DNA of 64,000 nucleotides from Rhynchospora pubera (lineage: Eukaryota > Streptophyta > Magnoliopsida > Poales > Cyperaceae): the NCBI GenBank assembly GCA_028095005.1, contig CM051462.1, positions 238,074,973 to 238,138,972 on the forward strand. The letters are read 5' to 3'. The notes beneath the pieces were generated by a model. The model searched no databases and was not told the DNA's origin. It worked only from the letters and a program-made list of their open reading frames with translations. This document shows, piece after piece, positions 45,114-55,759 of this stretch (positions are counted from its first letter, which is position 1; every line of letters begins with the position of its first letter). Both the position numbers and the translations under genes were made by a program.

Positions 45114-48100
45114 TAGACCTGTCAAACGTGAATAACGGTCACGGAAATGCATGTTACCGTTATCGTATTGAATAAGTGAACGGTACAGATCAATAAATCG
45201 TAATTCGTTCCGTTTATCATACGGCTACAAATACATAGGCGTTTACCGTATCGTTTAAATAAACGAAAATAACGGTTTAACGTGTGAAATACAGGATTGT
45301 TTAATTCAATCAAAACTCCATTCAAAAAGTGAAAATAAAAGACATATTAAATAAAGAAAAAATGCATAATTAAGATAGCTACATATAAATAGATGCAAAG
45401 CAATTGAATTACACAACTCATTTGTCCTTCAACAATCATAACAACACCAAATTAAGAGTTTCAACATACAAAATAAGATCCTGAACTTCATCAATCAACA
45501 GTTCCAAACTACACTTGCAAGTTTGAAGTACCAAATACATAAATCCTAGCTTGCAGCACAGCATAGTTTTCAAAACATAACTGCAGTTCACTGACATTGA
45601 CATAGGCTGTGCAGCACAACCTCATTCCTCATTGCCACAACCTTCATCGATGGTCCATAGAGGATCACCAAATTGTTGACCCTTCTCTGAAAAAATAGAA
45701 CAAAACGAAACATGTAACTAACTCATATTTTTTATAAAGATTTAAGAAATTGAATAATTAAGTAAATTAAGTAGAAGGGATCATACCACTAATCGATGCT
45801 CGCAACCAATCCTGAGCACAGAGCAAAGCTTCAATGCTCTCATCATTGAGAGAGCTCCTAACTGGGCTAAGTACTCTTTCACTCATACTAAATGCTGATT
45901 CAGATGCCACAGTAGATATTGGGACAGCCAAGACATCCCGAGTTAACTTCGATAGTATCGGATACTTAGCAGCTTTCAATTTCCACCAAGCAAGAATGTC
46001 AAACTCTTCATCAACAGAATTAGAATCAAGGCCCTCACCTATGTACATAAATTAAATGTAATTAACATACTATAAAAATTTACAGAATTGACTAAGTGTG
46101 TAAGTGTAATGCATCACCTAGATAGTCATCTAATTCTGATTTTGGAGGTTCATAATTCATATTTGCTTTTAAGTAATCCTTGAGTGCAGCTTTTGAACTG
46201 GTGGTACTAGTGGTGGAAGCATCTCTTTGTTGGCTGTTAATTAGAACAAGCTCCAAGTTAGTAAGGAAAAAAATAACAATTGAACTTTCACTTAGCAAGG
46301 AAATAATTTCAAATACCTCTTTGACATACTGCTGCTAGCTTGGTTTTGGTCAGATGTAGCATTTGATTCCTCATACTCTTTGAACAATGCATTGAGACAT
46401 TGCCTCAAGTTTCTCATAAAGTCCTCACAACCAGCAGGGCACAATTGTTCCATGTAGTATTTAACAACAAGAAGTTTGCATCTAGGGTCAAGCACACATG
46501 CTATTGCCAATAGAGAATTGTCAATGTTCCAATACTTGTCAAACTTGCCAAGCATTTGAGCCCCCATCTGAACAATAAATGGGTATGCACTACTACCCAT
46601 CCTTTTAATTGTAAGGTAAACTTCAGAAAACTCTGTGTAGAACAAGTTTAGAGTAGGATACTTGGTGCCACTCAACTTCAATGTGGCATTATAAGATATC
46701 TTTAACTCAAGTACCAAAGCTTCCACTGCATCCCATTCATGCTGTTGAGGGTTTAGTGTATACCTTTTATCAATGGTGGCATACCTACAAATGGCTGGTT
46801 TTAGCTCCAAGGCTAGCTCCAACATCAAATATGTCGAGTTCCATCTTGTAGCAACATCCCAAACTGGTCTTTTATAGGGCACATTGGACTGAAATGTAAG
46901 CAAATATCACTATATTAGAAATGAAAACATATCATTAAGTGGCATATGAAGCTAATTAAAGGCTACCTGAGAGTATGCTCTCTTGAATTTCTCCATCCTT
47001 GCTTGCGAATGACGAATATATCCCAATTCAGATCAATTGAAGTGTATTCATCATAATTAATTCCAATTGATAAGTGTATATTCCAATTAATTGCATTTCA
47101 CAAGTGTATTCAGACCAATTAAATTCTCAATGTCAGAAAACATCATAAAGAAGTCACAAAGCTAGTGTATCCCCAAATCTATGCTAACAATGTCAGAAAA
47201 TTATCCCCAAATAAGAAAGTTATATAGCATACTCATCTGACGAAAGGTCCGGCTCAGATGGATCATGTTCTGTGCTTGAAGAGACCATGCTTATATGATT
47301 ATATCAGCCTACATAACAAGGTAGAAAATGAATTAATGAAAAAAACATTAACTGAAACTTAATGAAAGAAATTAACTGAAACTTAAAAACACTAACTGAA
47401 AATTAAATGCTGAAAAGGAGTCAAGGAATAGCTTTAAATGCTCGACTGTCAAAGCAGAAAAATTAATTTCAGCTAGACGCCTAGACAGCAAAATCCAACT
47501 TCTTTAAATCCAACTTCATTAAATCAACTTCATGTCTTCATTAGCTTTACACAGTTTGAAATCCAACTTCGTTAAATGCTCACAATGATTAGCTTTATTA
47601 AATCAACTCCATTAAATGCTCACAATGATTAGCTTTAAATCAACTTCATTAAAACCATGGATTGCTTTAAATCCAACTTCATTAAATCTAACTCTGACTG
47701 TCAAGACAACAAAATTACAAAGGAAGAACAAAAATGAACAGATTTTCAAGTAAATAAAAAAATTACCTCAAGGCAAAGCAATATGCTAAGTTGACTCTCA
47801 TCTTTCTCCTTTTTTTCTTTCTTTCTTCCTGTCTTCCTTCCGCTCAGTCTCTCTTCCTTTTTTTCTTTCTTTTGTTCTGTTGTTTTCTTCCTCATTTAAA
47901 CAATATAGCCACGAAACATTCATCATTGCTAACGCCGTCATGATCCTGGCAGACAATCTCGTCGCCTGTCTCTCAGAGGCCTGTGCTATTGTGCTAGCAA
48001 ATAATAACCCTTTCTCAGCCTCAATAGCCTACTAATCTTGCACATGCACTGGATTTCTGGAAACTACAAACGGATCGTCCAATCAGGATCCGACAGATAG

Positions 48101-48623
48101 CAAAACTGGCTAGGCTTTAGGAAAAAACACAGTGAATAAAATCATGACAAATTGACTCTCAAGGCTCAAATCAACTCTGCCGTCTGTACTATTTGTCTAT
48201 TTGATTGACAAATTGGGAAAGGGAGAGGGAGAGAGACTGAGAGAAGTACAGTGAAGAGAGGTGTCGCCGTCGCCGACAGCCGACAGGCAGGCGAGAGGAG
48301 AGAGAGCGAAAAAGAGGAGAGTGAGCGGCTCAATGGATTTGCCTAGGGTTTTGTCGAGAATCCCAGATCCATTCTCTTTTTCTCCGCCAAATAACACGCC
48401 TACTATTGATGGGATTCTAAACATGTGGAATAATAAACGATAATACAGTTTAACGGCAACGGAAACCCCCCAAACTGTTACCGTTCCGTATCTTATACGA
48501 TACATAAACCCCTAAACCATATACATATTGTTTATTATACGATATATAATCCGGTGCCGTTAACTGTTCTGTTTATTTTTAACGTGACGGAAAGACGGTA
48601 AACGTCTGTCGTTGACAGGTCTA
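45114..48623 (-). mobile_element. hAT DNA transposon (3.5 kb) with defective transposase
   Basis: Termini TAGACCTGTCAAACG and, inverted, TAGACCTGTCAACGAC. Exact 8-bp duplication TGTACAGT at 45106-45113 and 48624-48631. ACGGTAACGG-like subterminal repeats at both ends. The transposase remnant is on the minus strand. Confidence 0.96.
45622..47010 (-). pseudogene. hAT transposase, N-terminally deleted (BED-finger family)
   Basis: C-terminal half of a plant hAT (RICESLEEPER/Daysleeper-like) transposase. Recognisable exons: about 46967-47010 (MEKFKRAYSQ), 46317-46887, 46118-46233, to 46038 and down to about 45772, and 45622-45686. Landmarks: WDVATRWNSTYLML, VLDPRCKL, and the hAT dimerisation block ILAWWKLKAAKYPILSKLTR followed by VPISTVASESAFS. 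Splice sites and phases are preserved between these exons, but the BED zinc finger and the N-terminal catalytic part are missing; sequence beyond 47010 is unrelated non-coding DNA. Not expected to be active. Confidence 0.92.
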
Positions 48624-48631
48624 TGTACAGT

Positions 48632-49994
48632 CTATGTGCCGTTAACTGTTCTGTTTATTATTATACGATATATACGATATACAATGATGCTTTCAAAAAT
48701 TCTGTTTAGATGTGCGTACTTCAGAAAATATTACAAAAATATTAATTTAATTTGATGCGCGTATTTTAGTGATTTTCCTAAATTAATTTTCAAAGAAAGA
48801 AAAAATCGTAACTTTTTGTATATTGACTACGATCATTTGAAAAATTGAAATTCTGCCATATTTCTATTTACAAATATGGAGAAAGTTTAATATGCACTAT
48901 AGTGCATAGGAATGTTATACTATTTACAATATTTCAAAAAATGACATGTTTTAAAAAAATTGAAAAAAATAGTAATAAAATCTCAAAAATTGTAAAATTT
49001 GATTTGCTATGAAATTTCAATATGTAGATTAGATTGGTTAAATTAGATTTATCAATTTATATATATATTAGAAAAAATTTGTGGTGCATAGAAATTTCTA
49101 TGCACTATAGTGCATATTAAACTTTCTCAACAAATATGTGAGTTACATTTTGTAAGAACGAGACACTCTAGTACATGGAAAGGACTGGAGAAATAGAAGT
49201 CAAATATGCATTTGATGTCTGTTCCTTTTATGAAAAGTCGTGTCCGGACCTCATCAACTAATCCATTATCGCCTAATTAAGTGGGATGCGGTCAGTTAAA
49301 ATAAACTAATATTTTCTCTAGAAGGCCTCTCTTCACGAGCGAACAAAAAATATATAACGAGTTGATGGCTTGATGTCATATCATGCCAGGGAGATTAATT
49401 ACTATTATGTAATTTAGACTTACCACCTAATGTCAGTAAATTAATTAGTAGAACGACTAGTCTTAAAAAATAATTAGAATATGATATCAATTATCAAATA
49501 AAGAGCCGCTTTTTGATAATTTAATGAGAATATTAGTGTAATTTAATTTTATAAAAATATTTGATAATATATCGATAAAGACAAACCGTTGACCCTTCTT
49601 ATAATTATTCTTTTTCTACTTTTTTTTATGTGTAGAACTTCCTCATATTATTACTTGGTTTTGCATTTTCAACGCTAAAAAAAAATATATATATATATCA
49701 ATCACCTTTTTTTCTTTTTTTTTTGTCACGGTTACAACCAAAGTAACATGCTTAACACAATGGTCATCCTAGTATCCATGAATATTCTTATAATTAGTAG
49801 CTTGTTCCTAGTAATTAGGAAATAGACTTTCACAACAGTCGACAGGTATGTGAATCATTGACATTGAAAGAATTACCAATTCAAATAAATAATTATCTAG
49901 TTAAGCATCCATACATGCCTGTGCTCTTGCCTTAATTTACAACTAATGAATAAAATAAAATATGTAAACTCAACTTAGAGGAACATCGAATGAA
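48632..49994. other. Intergenic region downstream of GT31 copy C
   Basis: Contains the MITE at 48879-49129; otherwise AT-rich with no gene recognised. Confidence 0.5.
48879..49129. mobile_element. Mutator-type foldback MITE (about 251 bp), same family as 22489-22877
   Basis: Ends GAGAAAGTTTAATATGCACT and inverse, each followed by ATAGTGCATA. A 9-bp duplication ACAAATATG lies at 48870-48878 and 49130-49138. Shorter than the copy at 22489. Confidence 0.87.
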
Positions 49995-51342
49995 TCAATG
50001 TATGTGGTAAAGCTTGGAAGGCTTTAACCCTGATGTGACATTGAAATATTTCAAAGTATCAGCCCACTGGTAGTTCTTCTTCAGGCGATGTACCAGTATG
50101 CTATCCGGTATGAATTCATGCCTGAAGCAATTCGTTTTCATGTCTTTTCCCTTGTAGTCATAAAACCTCGGCGCCATGTCATATCTGCTCCGAAATGAAA
50201 TTTTGTCAGAATTTAGTGAATGGCCTAGTCAATAGATTTTGCTGAAAAATCCATGTAAGAAAGCGACATTTTTCTTATTTTCTTTTGAAATAATTCTGGA
50301 GATAATTTATCAAAATCTTAAATTGCAAGATGCTGCCACGAATCAGACACCTAAAACACAAATTAAGCCTTAGGGATAACAAAAGAGGGAAAATTGTGTC
50401 ATGAGAATCAATTTTGAATCGGATTTTAATCGCAACCGTTCATGAGTGCTAATAAATAAATCTTTGTTGAAAATGTGCGATTGAGATTAAAACCTGATGA
50501 CAGAATATATAATTTCCCACAAAAGTATCAAACTAATTTCAGAAGTTACGCCAATAGATTTACAAATTAATTGAGCACCTGTTTTTGGCTTTTCCAGCCT
50601 TGTTGAACCAGCGGCCAGTCCACATGTCCTCCAGCCCGATATTGTCAGTTCGAGGCATATCGTCTGTGGAGATCCACTGGATCAGATCCCAAGATAGCAC
50701 GTACCCCATCCCCTCCATGAACGGCGGGAACGGGAAGAAGTTCTCAGTGTCACACGGTATTTTGAGCCCGTAGTACATGTCTTCCCTCGGCTTGTCTCTC
50801 AGCGACTCTACCAATTTGTCCAATATAATGTACGAGTCGTCGTCAGCCTTCATGACAAAGTCATATGGCTGATCACCATAGAACGCCGGTAAGCTGGAGA
50901 GGAATGCGTAAGTCTTCCCATCGTTCATGTTCTCCTTACAATTCAAGATGATGATGTCGTCGTACCGTAAGATCTCGAGTGCAATGAACACTTTGTGCTC
51001 TTCATCAGTGAGGTTGCAGAAGACGTAGCGGATGTCGATTTGGGCAACCGTCCGGTCGTACGTCTGTAGGGCAAAGATGTTACGGAGCATGTGCCGGCGC
51101 TCGTACATTTCGGGTACAGTCACGACGCCTAGAAGGAGGCGGAATTCAGGCTTTACGGTGCTTGGTGATGTTGTTTCCAAGACGGAGACATTAGATGAGG
51201 AGGAAGGTGGCCGGGAACAGGTCAAGATGCCGGAGTTGTTAGGGGAGACTACCAGGAAAACAAGACCGATTAGGGCTAGAGAGAAGAGGATAAGGGTTAA
51301 AGTAGAGGGAGATGAGCTCTTGGAGAAGAGAGGAAGAGACAT
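49995..51342 (-). CDS. GT31-family glycosyltransferase, copy C, intact
   Basis: Exons 50579-51342 and 49995-50184, joined within KNR|YDMAPRFYDY, 317 aa. A hydrophobic anchor (LTLILFSLALIGLVFLVV) follows a Ser-rich start. Landmarks: YERRHMLRNIF, DDIIILNCKENMNDGKTY, the metal-binding motif KADDDSY, SLRDKPREDMYYGLKIPC, GYVLSWDLIQW, GLEDMWTGRW. The second exon has HRLKKNYQWADTLKYFNVTS. The intron position differs from copies A and B, where the split is at GLG|YVLSWD: here exon 1 continues past that site and ends after AKNR. The start is set at 51342 by comparison with the other copies; an in-frame ATG at 51411 would add 23 residues. Role as for copy A; the acceptor is unknown. Confidence 0.88.
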
Positions 51343-51491
51343 TTTTGTTGGTAGGTTAAGTTTGGGGTTGAATTCAGGACATGTTCTAATGCTGTTTTTA
51401 TGCAACTTCAATTGGCAATTGTTTTTAAAAAAAAATGGAAATATAATCTATGTTTAAATTTGACTTTGGAACAGACAGGAGAGCAGTTGGG

Positions 51492-51728
51492 TTATTCTTC
51501 ATTATAAAAATGAGATGCTTGCTCCAGCAAAGCAAGTAATTCTTCAGGAACGTCTTCCATGTAAAATATTCAGAAATCAAATGAAAGCACTATTTGTTTT
51601 TCATTCCCTTTTTTTTATGTGGCGTAAGAAATAATACTCACCGTCAAACATCTCATCATCATCAGGTTTCCGTTTATCGCTTCCGTACCTGGCTTCATTG
51701 TCCTGTCGTCCTGCACACTGCACTCCTG
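51492..51728 (-). CDS. Last two exons of an unidentified gene (3' fragment)
   Basis: Exons 51642-51728 and 51492-51553 join in phase (GAC G|AC) to give a C-terminus reading ARYGSDKRKPDDDEMFDD followed by VPEELLALLEQASHFYNEE and a stop. The donor GTGAG and acceptor AG are in place. The peptide is hydrophilic and acidic, then a short amphipathic helix; I do not recognise the family. No upstream exon is visible before LTR-retrotransposon sequence begins at about 51950. The rest of the gene may be lost, or may lie beyond the retroelement block to the right. Confidence 0.55.
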
Positions 51729-51949
51729 CTTTAAGAAAACCTTGGTTTCATTTTTATTTTTAAAAATAACAGCAAATTCACCAGCTATATTTTATTTATA
51801 TTATATATAACCAAGGTATAGAGTTTACATAAGAGTATTTTGTTAAGCCAACGCCCTCGTGTACAATTTTGTCTAGTTCATGATTAAAGCAATGCACAAA
51901 GCATATTATATAATCATATCACTGTAAGAGCTAATTAAGTCAAATTATA

Positions 51950-52802
51950 TATGTAACCAAGTTGGGTCAAGTTGGATATCAAGTGAATAAGCATGAGAGA
52001 TCAATGGACGAGAGGCTCTAGTCATGTCATATGGTCCAGGTTGGGTCAAGTGGTCAAGGCGAGTCAAGACTTAGACCTTAATCCAAATAATGAAGATATG
52101 CTCAAGGAATACTCGGGTCGAGCAGAAGTATGCTCGAATCGAGTGAATATCGTGTCATGTAATGAGCTCTATAAGATGGCCAAGAAGGTAACGATCAAGT
52201 CATGTGCAAGTCAAGCAAAGGATGCTCAAGTCTAACATGTGACAAGTCAAAGGATTCAAAACCATTAAAAGGAGAAGTTGAAGATATGATGCGATAGAAG
52301 AAGACTAAGAGTAATATATTTGGAATAAGGTTAGTAAATAATATCTCTCATGTGTGATGGTATGAACTGGTGAAGGTGGCTTAAAGCAAAAGGGTTACTT
52401 GGCTTTAGTGCACGGGGCGTGCCAGAAGGGCACGGACCGGGCAAAATGATTTGTTGCAAGGCGCTAGAGTCTAGCACAAGATGTGTGACTCGTGCCAAGT
52501 GAATAAACTGATCCATGTGGCGATGTGTGTCGTCGTCGTGTGTGCGACTCATGGAAAGTTTGAATGAAGAACTTGAAGGCATGTGTGTGCCAATGAAGAC
52601 AAAAGGTGTGTGCCTTAGAAGACGGTGTGTACCGGTGTGCAGCACTCCATGCAAGTGAGACATGACAAATCAGTACATGTCCACTTGAGGGGGAGTGTGA
52701 GAAAGTGCTGCAAAAGATCAAATTATGGATCGAATGCATGGCACAAATTATTAAAGAAAAATAGACAAATTGTCCTTACAAGTTGTATAACTTGAGGGGG
52801 AG
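51950..52802 (+). mobile_element. Internal 3' part of an LTR retroelement with a purine tract and LTR remnant
   Basis: Rich in GGTTGGGTCAAGTGGTCAAG-like phrases that recur at 63660-63990. It ends with two copies of CTTGAGGGGGAG (52684-52695 and 52791-52802). The stretch after the first copy (52696-52790) resembles the beginning of the LTR that follows the second. No coding domains seen. Confidence 0.6.
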
Positions 52803-53358
52803 TGTTAAAACATGAAGTATGGCAGTGTGTGCTGCCATAGAAGATCAAAATAGGGCATTCGGCCAGGTGTTCGGCCAGGTCCAGCCGAATGGTTGGAAGA
52901 ACAGACGCATTTTTCATACAAGGAAAGGTCCAGGCTACACCAAAGTTGGAAATACGTGTATGGCACGTCCAGGGGTGTGGTTCTAGTATGTTGGGATAGT
53001 TTCCTTGTAAATAAAATGCCAAATGTAACAAATAAAGAAAGAAATAATGGGGAATTATGGAAAGGGGGTGTGTGCCTTTATAGGATAGTTTCCTATTTAA
53101 TATTCATCTTCTCCATGTAATATGTATCTCAGACATTAACAGAAAATAATAAAAAGAGTGTGCGTGTGTGTGGAGGACGTAGGCACCAAGTTGGTGCTGA
53201 ACCTCGTTAAATTCTCGTGTTCACTTGTATTTTATTTGTACTGAGATCCTCGTGCTGACTAGCCCTAAGGGGCACGGTTCTTGTGCAGTTGCACTTGGAT
53301 CGTGCCTCCTCGAACCTAAAATCTAACTTCCGCTGCATAGACGCTCGAATTCTTAACA
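52803..53358 (+). repeat. LTR (556 bp) of a plus-strand retroelement
   Basis: Starts TGTTAAAACATGAAG after a purine tract and ends GAATTCTTAACA immediately before a TGGTATCAGAGC primer site, so it has valid borders on both sides. Contains repeated TTCGGCCAGGT phrases. Confidence 0.8.
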
Positions 53359-53370
53359 TGGTATCAGAGC
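53359..53370 (+). promoter_or_regulatory. tRNA-iMet primer-binding site of the outer retroelement
   Basis: TGGTATCAGAGC directly follows the 556-bp LTR. Confidence 0.9.
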
Positions 53371-53997
53371 ATGGTTCAGAGATGGGAGGACAAAACGAAG
53401 GCGATGGAAGGCGAAGAACGACTCGAAGCAAGTGCAAGGCGGATGTTTCTTCAACCAAAAAGGTGTATGGAGATAGACAACCATTCGAGTGGCTTTCTAC
53501 ATCGACTTTGGAGCACGAGCAGCGACATAAATGTTGAAAACAGACTATTTGGATGTGTGTACGGCCGTACAGGATCAAGAACAGGGTTATTGGCTATGTG
53601 CGCGGCCAAACGGGACCAGAAAAGAGGTATTCGGCTGTGTGTTCGGCCGAACGGGAGCCAGAACGGTCACGTCCCTGGTGATTAATGGTGTTTCTGAGTC
53701 ATATGAAGTTGTCACGAAGGTATCGCTTGGGTTGTGTGGCCTGTGAGCGGTGATTGGAGTCCAAATCTACCATAAAGAAGCAGATCTGTCTAGCCACAAT
53801 AAAAATAAGGTATCTTATTTGTTTTTCTGGGAGATTGAATCAACAAGGTGATTAGATGTTGGTTGGTCGTGTGACCATGGTTTATCCAGAATAAAACAAG
53901 TTTGTTGTGGTTTGCTTAGAATTGATTTTGTTGTATGGTTGATTATATGGTTTGGGTATAGAAAGAATGTGACAATAAATGAAATGACCAAAGATAG
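53371..53997 (+). mobile_element. 5' internal part of the outer retroelement, interrupted
   Basis: After the primer site comes a short open stretch (MGGQNEGDGRRRTTRSKCK) with no recognised gag domain, then repeated CGGCCGAACGGGAGC-like phrases. It is cut at 53997 by a younger element and resumes at 63649, where the CGGCCGAATGG phrases continue. Confidence 0.65.
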
Positions 53998-55759
53998 TGT
54001 TAGGAAATTGCCCAATTTTAATTTTGTGACTAATTACTATTAATTAATCCAATTAAAACATAAGCAACACGAGATCTAGTACTTTAAGCAATAGACACAA
54101 AGAGAAAGAGGAGAAATCGATACCTCCTGCGAAATCGTATTCGCGGGGCTCGACCAAGGCATGGGAATCGATGGCGTGCCTTCTCCACCGTCTCCACCAC
54201 GTCTCGTAACCGCCCTCGAGTCCACCAAGGAGGATTAATCACGTTCTACAAGGTACGTGCTAGCATACCCAAAGAACAAGCCTAATCCCTATGGTTTTCT
54301 CTCTTGCATCAATCAACAACCTTGATTTAGTGGAGAGAAAATAGCTCAACACATGAGCAAATAAGAGGGAGAGAAGAGGAAGGTGGCGGCCTAGAATGGG
54401 AGGAAGAGAGGAGAGAGAAAAGTCTAGGTGGAGGCTCTCATAAGTGGTCCTTATATAGAGCACAAAACCTAATTGACCTCTTGTATAATTACAACTATGC
54501 CATCCCACCTACCACCATAAATGGCTGCCACGAAATGGGCCTTTATGGGCCATTTAACCCCTTCATTTGGACCATTAATTCATATAATTAAGGTCCCTCA
54601 ACTTTGCTCTTTAATTGGGCTATATATTTGCTATTTAAATAACGGCCCAATTCATCAATATAACCATTTATATTAATAAGTGTTGAACTAAATTAATTAT
54701 TAACTCATTAATAATTGTTTTAGGATTAGTTAATGCATTAATTTATTTCTAGATGATCCATTGACTTAATTAATTATAACGGTTCGCAACGGTATATAAT
54801 TAATTAATCAATCTTTTCATATTTCCACAGAACTTACTGTTGTGAATAAATAAATAATGCACTGTGTGATTAATGTCCTATTTGTGTGACCCTTTGAGGA
54901 TTTATGCTATTTTGGCCATGGAATTAAATCGTTATTTAATTCCAATAATCATAAGTGGTATCTAGCAACACGTTATGATTCCCAATTCGCATAAATAGTG
55001 TACTGCTACAATATTTCAATCCTGCATAAGAGAATAAATATGTTTCTCTATTTTGATTCTTATGTCTCACGATATCATCGTATAATCCAAGATAGGAATG
55101 TGTCATTCTTGCAGATTATACGTTTCTTGATCTAGAGTTGATCGCTTAGTTGCGCGCATACGATCCAACTCCATCAAGGGGCCCAAACAGATATCGTCAC
55201 TCACTAAGTGAATTAATGAGGGACATACGGTTTTCTTGATGATTAGCTTTTCCCCGCACAATTCAAGAGAACGTAAATCAAGTCCGTATAGCAGCCCTTA
55301 ACGGGAATCAGCGGTAGACGAGATTTATAGAACCTATCCTCATGTGGAAAAGATAATCATCTCAAACTTAGAACCAAAATCATAACGAAATAAACAATGA
55401 CACATAACACAATCCATATGTTTATTTCGTTGGGTCAAGTCCTGTACTATGTTCCATAACATATACATATGCAATTAAGTTGGTAACTCTTTACCTATGA
55501 TTTGTAGAACTTAATCATCACTTAACTTGCATACTAATCTTATATGATAATTAATGTTCCTTGTTAATTATCAAGATTATGGACCGTTTAGATTTATTAT
55601 TGTCATTCTAAAGAATGATCCACAGAGATCTACAATTCAGATCCTCAACCTGAATGATCTGTCAATAATAAACCTAGGAACAGATGATAAAATATCATCC
55701 ATAACATAAACTAATAATTAAGTCATTAAATTATTGACTTCTAGGACATAACTCCAACA
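53998..55759 (-). repeat. 3' LTR of the LARD-like element (left on the plus strand)
   Basis: 1762 bp, nearly identical to 61882-63643. The 82-codon minus ORF inside each LTR is identical in both and has no known domain. Confidence 0.95.

Noticed and set aside
48197..48505. Minus-strand 102-codon ORF near the right end of the hAT element
   Set aside because: It overlaps subterminal repeats and a GA-rich tract, with no transposase or BED-finger signature.
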